Shown in pieces: positions 8,733 through 18,235 of a DNA stretch of 64,000 nt (position 1 is its first letter; the number at the start of each line of letters is the position of its first letter). The stretch comes from Bact-08 sp964533215 (GTDB lineage Bacteria; Bacteroidota; Bacteroidia; Bacteroidales; UBA932): contig CAZHLJ010000006.1 of assembly GCA_964533215.1 (NCBI GenBank), positions 1 to 64,000 on the forward strand, in the 5' to 3' direction. The notes beneath the pieces were generated by a model. The model saw nothing but the letters and a program-made list of their open reading frames with translations. It did no database searches and was not told the DNA's origin. The position numbers were made by a program, and so were the translations under genes.

Positions 8733-11700
8733 ATGAATCTAAAAAATTACTTTAAAAAGTTCTTTATTTTGGCTTCGATCTCCATGTTTGCATTGCAACT
8801 TTGGGCTCAGCAGGTCAATATTACTGGGACTGTTTATGAGTCAGACGGGAAAACGCCTGTAATTGGGTGTGTTGTCATGGCTAAAGGTACCACACGTGGG
8901 ATTGCAACAGACGTCAATGGCACATACAGCATAAAAGCCAATGTTGGCCAGACTCTGGAATATGTGTGTGTAGGTTACGTGACAAAAAGCGTAGTTGTAG
9001 GAAAACAGAGCATTATTAATGTAAACCTCGAATTTTCCGCACATCAGTTGGGGGAGATGGTCGTAACAGCCTTGGGTATAACTCGCGAACAGAAATCTTT
9101 AGGATATGCTGTAACAAAAGTTGACAATTCTGAAATAACTCAGGCCATGTCTAGCAACTGGTTGAACGGTATGTCAGGAAAAGTGGCCGGACTTACATTC
9201 AGCGGTGCTAATTCAGGTCCGATAGGTTCGCTGCGCGTAACTCTTCGTGGTGACCAATCTCTCAACTATGGTAATAATGAAGCACTCTTTGTTGTAGATG
9301 GAGTTCCAATCAGGTCTGGTACAACAGCTACTACATCAAGTAGTGGATATACAAACTCAGGTGCCGATTTCCCTGTAGACTTTGGTAACGGTGCCAGCGA
9401 TATTAATCCTGATGATATAGAGTCTGTATCTGTACTGAAAGGCCCTGCCGCAACAGCTCTTTACGGCTCACGTGCCGCTAACGGTGCTGTAGTTATAACC
9501 ACAAAATCAGGTCGTTCAAATAAAGGTATCGGTGTTACCTTCTCTTCTTCTGTTGCAGTAGAAAATGCAAGTTACTGGCCTTCTTTCCAGAAAGAATATG
9601 GTTCTGGCAGTGATATGGGCCTTAATGAATACTGTTTCTGGACTCTGACATCAGATCAGACAGGCTCTACCGACAATCCCGCAAGAAATCTTTCCCGTTA
9701 TGCATGGGGAGAAAAATTTGGTGCTGACAAACTTCGTTATCAATATGTAGGAAAAGATTGGGCAACAGGGAAAATATCAAAAACTCCCTTTGTCTATCAG
9801 GATGACTGGTTTACAGGTATATTCCGTTCTGGAGTAACCTATAATAACAGTATCGCAGTCAGTGGAAGTAACGGGAAAGGACAGAATGTAAGATTCTCAA
9901 TGACTGACATCAAGAACAAATGGATTTTACCAAATACAGGTTATGACAAACAGTCATATTCCTTCTCATTTGAATCACCTGTCAATAAATGGATACAATT
10001 TAATTCCAAAGTGAACTATTATCGTACAGACAGTGACAATATGCCAATGTCCGGATATAACCAGACTACTGTTATGTATGACTTGATGTGGGGATATAAC
10101 TCCAACTCAATGAATGACTGGAAAAGCGAGTATTTCCAAGGAAGGTTCAATGCAATCAACAGAAATTCCACATACTCTGAAAACGGGAACAGCCTTGTTT
10201 TTGCGGGCGCAGGTTCTTATAACCCATACAGAGTTCTATACCAAGAGTTGAACTCAACAGACCAGGATAGAGTATTCGGTTCTGCAGGTTTTTCAGTTGA
10301 CCTGGCAAAAGGTCTTACCTTTAATGTCAAGTCCGGCATTGATATGAGTACTGAGTTCCGTACACAGAGAAAGCCCAAAATGACATCTCAATGGGAAAAT
10401 GGATTTTACAGAGAGCAAACTCTCGTAAACTATGAAGCCAATACAGACTTCCTTTTGAAATATCAGACAAACTTTTTAGACAATCGTCTCTCTTTAACTG
10501 GAGCTTTTGGTGGAAACAATATGGTTACATCATATAAAAGAAATGATGTTCAACTGAGCGCTCTTGATATTGACGGTGTTTACAATACATCTAATGTTCC
10601 AACCGGATACTACGCAAATCCTTATACAAGGAGGACAGAAAAGAGCATAAACAGTTTATACGGCTTTGCCTCACTTGCATGGAAGGACACATATTTCCTG
10701 GATATCACAGGACGTAATGATTGGTCAAGTACACTTTCTAAGGGTAACTGGTCATACTTCTATCCATCTGTTTCGGGAAGTGTGCTGCTTGATAAAGTGT
10801 TTGATTTTAAAAACAATGCGCCAGCAATCTCTTTTGCAAAACTTCGCCTTTCATGGGCGAATGTAGGAAACGACACAAATCCCTATTCACTTGATCAGTA
10901 TTATACAGCCTCTTCTATCAGTGGCGGATACTCTTTACCCTCTACTATCATGGACCCAATGATTAAACCAGAAAATGTAGAAAGCTGGGAACTTGGCTTG
11001 GAGGCAAAATTATTCAAGAATCGTCTAGGTTTTGACCTGGCTGTTTACAACTCTTCTACCACCAATCAAATTGTCTTGGTAGATGTGGATCCTATCGTAG
11101 GAGCATCCAATATGAAAATAAACGCCGGTGAGATCAATAATAAAGGTATAGAGCTTTCAGTAAATGCCACTCCTGTGAAAACTAAGGATTTTACATGGTC
11201 TATCAATGCAAACTGGTCTAAGAACATAAATAAACTGGTTAGCTTACAAGCTGGACATGACGACACCAAACCATTGGAAACAGATATGGGAACAACCATC
11301 GGAGGAAGGCTACATGTTTACTCTTACGTTGGTCAACCTATGAACCAATTATATGGAATATCACTGAAAAAAGCGCCTAAAGGCTCTTATTATATCGATG
11401 GAGATGGTAACCAGGTTGATTGTTCAGGAAAGGTATTGCTGGATTCCAAAACCGGCTTGCCAACACTAAATTCCACAGCAGATACATTCCTTGGCAATGT
11501 GAATCCTGATTGGAAAGGAGGCTTCAATACTTCGTTAAGATATAAGAGCTTTACTTTGAACATGGCATTCTCATATCAGTGGGGTGGTCATAGATTCTCT
11601 GTTACTGATGGAATATTGGGATATCAAGGTAAACTGACAAACTCTCTTGAAGGCCGTTATGATGGTATCGTCGCTAATGGTGTCAACATGGTATCTGAAA

Positions 11701-12062
11701 ATGCAGATGGTTCTTATGTATGTCAGGTTAATAATACTATAACAAGTAATATATATACATATTATCAGGGTATTGCTCTGGATAGGTATAATGGTGAGGC
11801 TCATACTTACAACACTTCATTTCTGAAATTCAAAGAGGCTAGACTGGAATATAATCTTCCTGAAAGCATTTGTAGTAAAATCGGATTTGTACAAGGAGTC
11901 AATGTTGCAGTTTTTGCAACCAATATTTTCTCTTTGGACAAATGGCCACAGTTCGATCCAGAAGGTGGTATGATGCAAGGAACAAATGTCTTTAACGGCA
12001 TAGAGACCGGTGCATTCCCTATGACACGCACTTACGGGTTAAACTTAAAACTATCATTTTAA
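8733..12062 (+). CDS. SusC/RagA-family TonB-dependent outer-membrane transporter
   Basis: A 1109-residue outer-membrane receptor. It has a signal peptide (to about residue 25, ending LWAQQ), a carboxypeptidase-D regulatory-like domain (about 28-105, GTVYESDGKTPVIGCVV), then a plug domain with EMVVTALGITREQKS, NEALFVVDGVPI and DDIESVSVLKGPAATALYGS, the standard SusC signatures. The rest is a 22-strand-type barrel ending in NLKLSF with a terminal aromatic residue. It imports oligomers too large for porins, together with the SusD lid encoded 18 bases downstream. Flanking phosphoesterases and glpT/glpD suggest a phosphate-ester substrate rather than a plain glycan (inference). Confidence 0.95.
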   Translation: MNLKNYFKKFFILASISMFALQLWAQQVNITGTVYESDGKTPVIGCVVMAKGTTRGIATDVNGTYSIKANVGQTLEYVCVGYVTKSVVVGKQSIINVNLEFSAHQLGEMVVTALGITREQKSLGYAVTKVDNSEITQAMSSNWLNGMSGKVAGLTFSGANSGPIGSLRVTLRGDQSLNYGNNEALFVVDGVPIRSGTTATTSSSGYTNSGADFPVDFGNGASDINPDDIESVSVLKGPAATALYGSRAANGAVVITTKSGRSNKGIGVTFSSSVAVENASYWPSFQKEYGSGSDMGLNEYCFWTLTSDQTGSTDNPARNLSRYAWGEKFGADKLRYQYVGKDWATGKISKTPFVYQDDWFTGIFRSGVTYNNSIAVSGSNGKGQNVRFSMTDIKNKWILPNTGYDKQSYSFSFESPVNKWIQFNSKVNYYRTDSDNMPMSGYNQTTVMYDLMWGYNSNSMNDWKSEYFQGRFNAINRNSTYSENGNSLVFAGAGSYNPYRVLYQELNSTDQDRVFGSAGFSVDLAKGLTFNVKSGIDMSTEFRTQRKPKMTSQWENGFYREQTLVNYEANTDFLLKYQTNFLDNRLSLTGAFGGNNMVTSYKRNDVQLSALDIDGVYNTSNVPTGYYANPYTRRTEKSINSLYGFASLAWKDTYFLDITGRNDWSSTLSKGNWSYFYPSVSGSVLLDKVFDFKNNAPAISFAKLRLSWANVGNDTNPYSLDQYYTASSISGGYSLPSTIMDPMIKPENVESWELGLEAKLFKNRLGFDLAVYNSSTTNQIVLVDVDPIVGASNMKINAGEINNKGIELSVNATPVKTKDFTWSINANWSKNINKLVSLQAGHDDTKPLETDMGTTIGGRLHVYSYVGQPMNQLYGISLKKAPKGSYYIDGDGNQVDCSGKVLLDSKTGLPTLNSTADTFLGNVNPDWKGGFNTSLRYKSFTLNMAFSYQWGGHRFSVTDGILGYQGKLTNSLEGRYDGIVANGVNMVSENADGSYVCQVNNTITSNIYTYYQGIALDRYNGEAHTYNTSFLKFKEARLEYNLPESICSKIGFVQGVNVAVFATNIFSLDKWPQFDPEGGMMQGTNVFNGIETGAFPMTRTYGLNLKLSF

Positions 12063-12080
12063 TTATAAAAAATATAGGAA

Positions 12081-13658
12081 ATGAAAAAACTAACACTTAT
12101 AATAATATGTGGTTTTGTAATGATGTCCTTAAATTCTTGTACCAAAGATTTCAAGGAGATTAATACAAATCCTAACAATACTATCGTCGGCATGATTTCG
12201 GCTTCAAATATGTTTGAGCCAATCCTGTACAATTCTGCCAATAACTGGATAGAGGATACATGGTATTACAATAATGAGCTTATTCAGTTTACAGCTCATA
12301 CAGGAGGAATTACAAGAAGAGAACATCTATACTATCTTGAAGAATCAAGGGATTGGGGTGGTTTCTGGAATTTTTATGCAAACTATGGCAAGAATGTAGA
12401 CCATATGCATGAATTGGCAGTCGCTCAAGGTGATAAATCGCTGGAGGCAATATCTTTAACCTTTAAAGTCTTGTTTTTCTCCAACATGACTGATATGTTT
12501 GGAAGCGTTCCTTATGAGGAGGCATTTTCAGGACGTAAGGTAGGAGGGACGTTTACTCCAAAATTCAATACCCAGAAAGAGATTTACCAATTCCTTTTCG
12601 CCGATCTTGAAGCTGCAAATGATATCTATGCAACTAACCCTACCTTCCTCAATCCAAATATGGACGGAATGTATGGTGGAAAAATGGCTTCATGGAGAAA
12701 GTTTAATAACTCCCTATATCTAAGACTTTTGTGTAGAGTAAGTGGCCGTTCAGAGATGAATGTAGGAGCGAAAATGACTGAGATAATCAGTAATCCTTCA
12801 AAATACCCTGTATTTACCTCTAATGATGATAATGCAACTGTTAAATTTTCCGGTAATGAACCGTATATAAATAATTTTGGAGTAACGACTGAAAGTGATT
12901 TCACTACCAGCGGAAGAAAACTTACAAGACAGCTTATTGGTATGACTGTATTGACAGACCAGAATGGCAACCAATCATATGTAGACCCACGTCTTCCAAT
13001 TATAGGCAAAAAGAACACGATTCTGACAAACAACCCTTATAATATATGGATTGGCACAAAATCCGGGTGTACAGCAACTGAGATGTCTACCGTAGATAAA
13101 GGAACTTCATGGTTGAACTATAAAATATTCTGCAGGAAGGACGCAACTGCAACCTATATGGATTATGCAGAAATACAGTTCATATATGCGGAGGCTGCCC
13201 TGAAGGGTTGGATAAGCGGTGGCCAGACTGCTGCAAAAAATTATTATGAGGCAGGTGTAAGAGCATCTATGCAGAAATGGTCTGCTTTAGGAGCATATTC
13301 AGCAACACCGACCTCTATATCCGATGCAGAGATCACTACATACTTGTCTTCAAAGCTTGGATCATGGGACATGGCTGCCAACAAGGAAGAGTTCTTAGGT
13401 AATCAGAAGTATCTGGCTCTTTTCTGGATTGGTATGGAAGCCTATCATGAATATCGCAGGACAGGATATCCTGTTCTCACTATTGGTGATGGTACAACAT
13501 ACAATGATCATATCCTTCCTACTCGTTTTGGATATCCTCCGACAACAATGTCGACAAATTCTGCCAATGCAAAGGCAGCCTTAAGCGGTATGGGAGGTGC
13601 GAATGATATGAAAACACCAGTTTGGTGGAGCAAACAAGCTATCCAGTCCGGGAAATAA
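12081..13658 (+). CDS. SusD/RagB-family lipoprotein (SusD-like_2 type)
   Basis: A 525-residue surface lipoprotein with lipobox SLNSC at Cys20. The mature start DFKEINTNPNNT is the hallmark of the SusD-like_2 branch, which differs from classic starch SusD. Alpha-helical TPR-like segments follow, with YMDYAEIQFIYAEAALKGW near the expected SusD helix and a C-terminal FWIGMEAYHEYRRTGYPVL block. It should act as the substrate-binding lid of the SusC encoded immediately upstream. The gene pair is flanked on both sides by phosphoesterase genes. Confidence 0.93.
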   Translation: MKKLTLIIICGFVMMSLNSCTKDFKEINTNPNNTIVGMISASNMFEPILYNSANNWIEDTWYYNNELIQFTAHTGGITRREHLYYLEESRDWGGFWNFYANYGKNVDHMHELAVAQGDKSLEAISLTFKVLFFSNMTDMFGSVPYEEAFSGRKVGGTFTPKFNTQKEIYQFLFADLEAANDIYATNPTFLNPNMDGMYGGKMASWRKFNNSLYLRLLCRVSGRSEMNVGAKMTEIISNPSKYPVFTSNDDNATVKFSGNEPYINNFGVTTESDFTTSGRKLTRQLIGMTVLTDQNGNQSYVDPRLPIIGKKNTILTNNPYNIWIGTKSGCTATEMSTVDKGTSWLNYKIFCRKDATATYMDYAEIQFIYAEAALKGWISGGQTAAKNYYEAGVRASMQKWSALGAYSATPTSISDAEITTYLSSKLGSWDMAANKEEFLGNQKYLALFWIGMEAYHEYRRTGYPVLTIGDGTTYNDHILPTRFGYPPTTMSTNSANAKAALSGMGGANDMKTPVWWSKQAIQSGK

Positions 13659-13678
13659 TTAGGTTTTACTAATTGATT

Positions 13679-15103
13679 ATGAACAGATTATATAGCATAT
13701 TCTTATTTTTGGCTGTTTCTTCGATCTGCCTTGGCAGACCTGTAGATGGTATTGTGTGTTCAGCAGATATCAAACTGGAAGGAGTTGTGGTGACAGATGG
13801 TTTCAATTTTACAAAAACAGACAAATCAGGAAAGTTTTTTCTAGAAGTTTCTGATAAAGCTGATTTTGTATATATTATAACCCCATCATCTTATACTGCA
13901 AACAGGGTGAATGGTGTTTCTCAGTTTTATAAAAAAATTGAAGCAAACACCAGACACCTCAGTTTTGAACTAATGCCATTACCAAAATGTGACGAGTATG
14001 TTTTATTAGCTGTGGGAGATCCTCAGACTAAAACTAATAAACATTATGAGCTTTTTGAAAACTCTGTACTGCCAGATCTGAAGAAAACCATTGATTCGTA
14101 CGCTGAACATAACATCCCTGTAGTGACTCTATACTTGGGTGATGTCGTTTGGGATAGTATGTCTCTGTTCAATAATCATAAAACCGGGATGAAGAGTCTT
14201 GATTCTCCAGTATATGCAGCTATAGGTAATCATGATCACCAAAAGGAGCTCGTTGGAGATAAACTTTGCGGCACTGCCTTTGGTGATTGCTTCGGACCTG
14301 CATACTACGGATTCAACCTTGGCAATAATTACTTCATCATTCTGGACAACATAATTTATGATACAAATAAAAAGTATATAGAGGATGTTGATCAACAACA
14401 AGTGGACTGGCTCAAAGGATATCAGAAATATATTCCCAAAAATGCTAATGTCTACATTGCAATGCATGCGCCAGTTAACAAATACTGGGACAGTGGTTTT
14501 GTAATTGCCGATGGACACAGACAAATACTGAATATTTTCTCAGGGTACAAACTTAGCTTCATCACTGGTCACACTCATGTTAATTCAAATTTTGATGTGA
14601 TTCCTGGTGTTGTTGAACACAATGTTGCTTCAGCTTGTGGCGCCTTTTGGGTCATACCTTATGCTCCGGACGGCACACCATCCGGATATCAGGTTTTTGA
14701 ACTTAAGGAGCAACAGACTGAATGGTATTTCAAGTGTATTGACAAAGACCGTAATTATCAGATGGAACTTTACAAAATGGGATCTTTTACTGACCACAAG
14801 GATGAAATCGTTGCAAAGGTCTGGAACTGGGATCCTAAATGGAAGGTTGAATGGTTCGAAGACGAAAAGTACATGGGTGAAATGAGTCGATTTACTTCTA
14901 CAGATCCTTCCTACTATATTCATATGAAGGAGAAGGTCAATGAGGGGGTAATCACTCAGAAGGATTTTGAAAGAGCAAATTTCCTTAAGCCTCGTAACTC
15001 TTTCTTCTATTTTTCGGCTGCACCTGATAAAAATGCAAAAAGAATTGTTGTTGTTGCAACAGACCGCTTTGGCGGAAAATATCGTGATACTATTAATTTA
15101 TGA
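13679..15103 (+). CDS. second calcineurin-like phosphoesterase, secreted
   Basis: A 474-residue paralogue of the upstream phosphoesterase. It has a signal peptide (MNRLYSIFLFLAVSSICLG) without a convincing lipobox, so a soluble periplasmic location is likely. A short regulatory-like beta domain (DGIVCSADIKLEGVVVTDGF) precedes the catalytic core with VGDPQ, LGDVVWD, IGNHDHQ, MHAPVN and TGHTHVN. The first metal block reads GDPQ rather than the DxH of the upstream protein, so His is replaced by Gln. A C-terminal MetallophosC-like domain follows. ATG 13679 is chosen over TTG 13673. It lies 20 bases after susD and its stop overlaps the region from which the next frame opens. Confidence 0.85.
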   Translation: MNRLYSIFLFLAVSSICLGRPVDGIVCSADIKLEGVVVTDGFNFTKTDKSGKFFLEVSDKADFVYIITPSSYTANRVNGVSQFYKKIEANTRHLSFELMPLPKCDEYVLLAVGDPQTKTNKHYELFENSVLPDLKKTIDSYAEHNIPVVTLYLGDVVWDSMSLFNNHKTGMKSLDSPVYAAIGNHDHQKELVGDKLCGTAFGDCFGPAYYGFNLGNNYFIILDNIIYDTNKKYIEDVDQQQVDWLKGYQKYIPKNANVYIAMHAPVNKYWDSGFVIADGHRQILNIFSGYKLSFITGHTHVNSNFDVIPGVVEHNVASACGAFWVIPYAPDGTPSGYQVFELKEQQTEWYFKCIDKDRNYQMELYKMGSFTDHKDEIVAKVWNWDPKWKVEWFEDEKYMGEMSRFTSTDPSYYIHMKEKVNEGVITQKDFERANFLKPRNSFFYFSAAPDKNAKRIVVVATDRFGGKYRDTINL

Positions 15104-15144
15104 TATTATATATCTCAATGGATATGAAAAAAAATTATTTATTT

Positions 15145-16395
15145 ATGAAAACAAAAAATATTTATATACTGCTGCTTATTATGATTGTGGCGGTGTTTAC
15201 TTCCTGTGAAAAGGAATCCGACAAGGATGACTCTGGGGTTGCTGTATTTAAATTCACAGATGCTGCAGAACAGATTTCTCCAACAGGATATAATGTCGGA
15301 TTTGCCGGTAACGCAGCAGGCCAGCAATATGTTATCAGATCAAATAGAAGTTGGAAAATTGTTGCTAAGTCAGAAGGTTCTTGGGTTAAATTTTTTCCAA
15401 ATGAGGGGGATGATGACGGTATAGTAAAGGTTATTGTCAATGAAAATACAACATTTACAGATCGTCAGATGCAGTATGCCTTTGTTGTTGATGGAGAAGA
15501 GGAGCCTGTACTCTTTACTGTAAACCAAGCCAAAGCTACCCCGATTCTTACAATTTCTGACATTACAGGTAAAAACCTTAATCAGACTGCCCAGACTTTC
15601 ACAATTAATGTAAAAGCAAATGTAGCTTACACGTATACTAGTGATGCATCTTGGCTTGTCTTCCAGAGCTCGTCAAAAGGTTCTACAAGCACAGACCTTA
15701 CTTTCTCTGTTACTGCAAATGAGGGTTCAACCACCAGGACCGGCAACATAGCTTTTGTCTGCAATGAGTTTCCAAGCCTCAACGCCTCACTGATAGTTAA
15801 ACAAGAGGGTAAAAGTGAGGGAACTATAGTGCTATTTGAAAACTTTAGCTGGCTTACATATGGAAGCCCTATCTTCTATACTACAACTAACGAGACTAGA
15901 TATGATGCCTGGACAGCTGCTGAAATTGCAAAAGGATGGACAAGCACTGTAAACACTGCATCCGGATCTGGAAACACACCTTTGTTATATGCTCGTACCG
16001 GGTTCATCAAGCTAGGCAAAACCGGTTACGGTGGAGATCTTATCTCTCCAAAATTGCCAATTACCGGAACTAAGAACTTACTTGTTAAATTCAAGGCTGT
16101 TCCATACATGACTGCTACTGGTACAAAAGATGACAATACTCTTGTTGTCAGCCTGATTGGGCCAGGTACAATAAGTAAGGCATCATTCATCATTGATAAC
16201 TGGCCAAATTACACATCTGATCCTAACTGTACAGCTATATGGGAAGACAAGGCAACTGAGCGCTCTTTTACAATCACCGGTGCAACGTCAGATACTCAGA
16301 TTAAGTTTGTGGGGGGTGATTATAACCTTGTTGGAGTAGGTGCAGGAAAGAACCGTATTTTCTTGGACGATATTAAAGTCATTATTCCTAATTAA
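15145..16395 (+). CDS. BACON-domain lipoprotein, putative surface ligand-binding protein
   Basis: A 416-residue lipoprotein if started at ATG 15145, giving signal peptide MKTKNIYILLLIMIVAVFTS and lipidated Cys21. In-frame ATGs at 15100, 15118 and 15124 are possible but give an unusually long N-region. Residues about 40-130 and 135-225 look like two BACON-type beta domains; the second has YTSDASWLVF and ends IVKQEGKSEG. Residues about 228-416 (LFENFSWLTYG to IFLDDIKVIIPN) form a beta-rich domain resembling galactose-binding or jelly-roll modules. No catalytic motif is seen. As last gene of the SusCD cluster it probably acts as a surface substrate-binding protein. Confidence 0.75.
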   Translation: MKTKNIYILLLIMIVAVFTSCEKESDKDDSGVAVFKFTDAAEQISPTGYNVGFAGNAAGQQYVIRSNRSWKIVAKSEGSWVKFFPNEGDDDGIVKVIVNENTTFTDRQMQYAFVVDGEEEPVLFTVNQAKATPILTISDITGKNLNQTAQTFTINVKANVAYTYTSDASWLVFQSSSKGSTSTDLTFSVTANEGSTTRTGNIAFVCNEFPSLNASLIVKQEGKSEGTIVLFENFSWLTYGSPIFYTTTNETRYDAWTAAEIAKGWTSTVNTASGSGNTPLLYARTGFIKLGKTGYGGDLISPKLPITGTKNLLVKFKAVPYMTATGTKDDNTLVVSLIGPGTISKASFIIDNWPNYTSDPNCTAIWEDKATERSFTITGATSDTQIKFVGGDYNLVGVGAGKNRIFLDDIKVIIPN

Positions 16396-16411
16396 TATAA
16401 ATACTGATATA

Positions 16412-16442
16412 AAAAAACCGGCTTGAAAGGGCCGGTTTTTTT
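16412..16442. terminator. bidirectional terminator between convergent genes
   Basis: AAAACCGGC (16414-16422) pairs with GCCGGTTTT (16431-16439) around an 8-base loop, with A and T runs on the two sides. It sits 17 bases after the BACON gene and 10 before the end of the anSME gene, so it can serve both strands. Confidence 0.9.
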
Positions 16443-16451
16443 ATTGTAATG

Positions 16452-17726
16452 TTATAAAAGGTTTCGAGCCCATTGCATTACATGAGCAGGAGACTTTCCC
16501 ATATTTAGCAAATCTCTCATATACTCCATATATGGTCCTGTGTGTTCGAAATATTGTCGAAACCCATCACATAGTGAGTTTTTCATACCATTTCCTTGTG
16601 AAGTATGTTCGAACCGGTGTTTGGGACATTCGCCGGCACATAATGGAAAATAGCTGCAAATAAGACACTCTTGTGGCAGAGAACTCTTTTTCTTCATTCC
16701 AAACTCAAATCTTTTTGACGATTTGAATATCTCCTTAAGATGATTTTCGGTTATATTTCCCAACTTATATTCAGGATATACGAAGTGATCGCAAGGATAT
16801 ACATCTCCATTATGTTCAACGATTAGATTATCGCCACATGTCTCGTTCATAGTGCAAAGCCCTGGTCGTATGCCGCAATATTGGGCAAGAGTGGCATCAA
16901 ACATCTGCACAAAGTAGTTGCCAACATCGTTACATACCCAATAATCAAATATATCTGAAAGAAACTTTCCATAGCCTATTGCGGATACACTCCATGGTGC
17001 TTTTTCTGCCTCTAAGTTATCTGGCGGTACTATTACTGGTCTTCTTTCACCAGTACATATCTTTGTATGCTCTACCGCAGGGAGAAACTGCATATATTTA
17101 CTTCCTATAAATTTTAGGAATTGATATATTTCCAACCCTCTCCCTTCGGATTTGTGGCTGACGACACTTAACGTATTAAACTCTACATTATATTGCTTTA
17201 AAAGAGATATTCCTTTCAAAACTCTTTCAAATGATGGTTTACCGGATCTATTGATGCGAAAATTGTCGTGAATATCTTTTGGACCGTCAATTGAGACTCC
17301 TATCAAGAAATTATATTTAGAGAAAAATTTGCACCACTCTTCGTTAAGAAGAGTTCCGTTTGTCTGAAGCAAATTTTCAATCTCTTTGCCGGAAGAGTAT
17401 TTTTGTTGAAGTTCAATTGCCTTTCTATAAAAGTTCAATCCTTGCATCAACGGTTCACCGCCATGCCAGATAAATGAAATTTTAGGAATTTCGTTAGCCT
17501 CTATATATTGTCGGATATACGTCTCCAACAATGACATGCTCATAAGAGGTTGATTATTGGCATATTGAGCGGATTTATCCAGGTAGTAGCAGTATATGCA
17601 ATCCAGATTGCATAAAGAACCTGCAGGTTTAACCATAGATGAAAATGCAGTAGGGGCATTGTTTTTTACTGCATAATCAAAGGTTACTATTTTGTTTTTG
17701 TTAGTCAATATCTTCTGAAAGGTCAA
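16452..17726 (-). CDS. anaerobic sulfatase-maturating enzyme (radical SAM, SPASM)
   Basis: A 424-residue radical SAM enzyme that converts an active-site Cys or Ser of sulfatases to formylglycine. The SAM cluster motif is LCNLDCIYCYYLDKSAQY (CxxxCxxC, about residues 38-45), followed by FIWHGGEPLMQG, LLQTNGTLLNEEW and GVSIDGPKDIHD. The C-terminal SPASM region supplies auxiliary-cluster cysteines (CGIRPGLC, NGDVYPCDHFVYPEY, CLICSYFPLCAGECPKHRF). Length matches the family. It overlaps the upstream deacylase gene by four bases (ATGA), so the two are translationally coupled. No sulfatase is encoded in the window, so its clients must be elsewhere. Confidence 0.92.
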   Translation of the reverse strand: MTFQKILTNKNKIVTFDYAVKNNAPTAFSSMVKPAGSLCNLDCIYCYYLDKSAQYANNQPLMSMSLLETYIRQYIEANEIPKISFIWHGGEPLMQGLNFYRKAIELQQKYSSGKEIENLLQTNGTLLNEEWCKFFSKYNFLIGVSIDGPKDIHDNFRINRSGKPSFERVLKGISLLKQYNVEFNTLSVVSHKSEGRGLEIYQFLKFIGSKYMQFLPAVEHTKICTGERRPVIVPPDNLEAEKAPWSVSAIGYGKFLSDIFDYWVCNDVGNYFVQMFDATLAQYCGIRPGLCTMNETCGDNLIVEHNGDVYPCDHFVYPEYKLGNITENHLKEIFKSSKRFEFGMKKKSSLPQECLICSYFPLCAGECPKHRFEHTSQGNGMKNSLCDGFRQYFEHTGPYMEYMRDLLNMGKSPAHVMQWARNLL

Positions 17727-18214
17727 TAAAGTTCAAGAAAGTGATACTCGTTTCTGCAAAAATCCAGAAATCTGATAAGGTCCGTGGTTTTTATAACCAC
17801 ACTTGCTCTGTTGTCATTTGGGTGAAAACTGATCAATTCTGTATTTTCAAGATTTTTGTCCAAAAACAGCTTTACATGGTGTTCAGTGTCATTAATCAAT
17901 CCAAATGGTGACACAGAACCGGGAGAAATCCCCAAGAACCGATCCATTCTTTCCGCCGATGCAAAAGACAATTTCCCTTGTTTAAGTCTTTTTTCAAGAT
18001 CGTGAATATCCAGTTCCTGATGACATTCAAGTATTACTAGGTAGTGTTGGTTTCCTTTGTGGTTGCGGAAAAATAGATTTTTGCAATGTGTGCCGGGTAA
18101 ATCTTTCCAATATTCAAGTGCTGTCTCTATTGTTGGTAGAGGCGGGTGTTTATAAATTGTATACTTAATATCATGTTTATCAAGAAAATTCAATACATTT
18201 TCAATCCTATCCAT
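17723..18214 (-). CDS. ProX/YbaK-type aminoacyl-tRNA deacylase
   Basis: A 163-residue protein of the YbaK/ProX family, stand-alone editing domains that hydrolyse mischarged tRNAs, typically Ala- or Cys-tRNA(Pro). Visible family features are the N-terminal YTIYKHPPLPTIETAL, the CKNLFFRNHKGNQHYLVIL strand, LSFASAERMDRFLGISPGSVSPFGLIND, and a late FHPNDNRASVVIKT block. This matches the PrdX/ProX branch in length. It starts 21 bases after the malQ stop and its end overlaps the anSME start by four bases, giving a malQ-proX-anSME transcription unit. Confidence 0.87.
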   Translation of the reverse strand: MDRIENVLNFLDKHDIKYTIYKHPPLPTIETALEYWKDLPGTHCKNLFFRNHKGNQHYLVILECHQELDIHDLEKRLKQGKLSFASAERMDRFLGISPGSVSPFGLINDTEHHVKLFLDKNLENTELISFHPNDNRASVVIKTTDLIRFLDFCRNEYHFLELY

Positions 18215-18235
18215 TATAATGCGTTTGTTGCAAAA

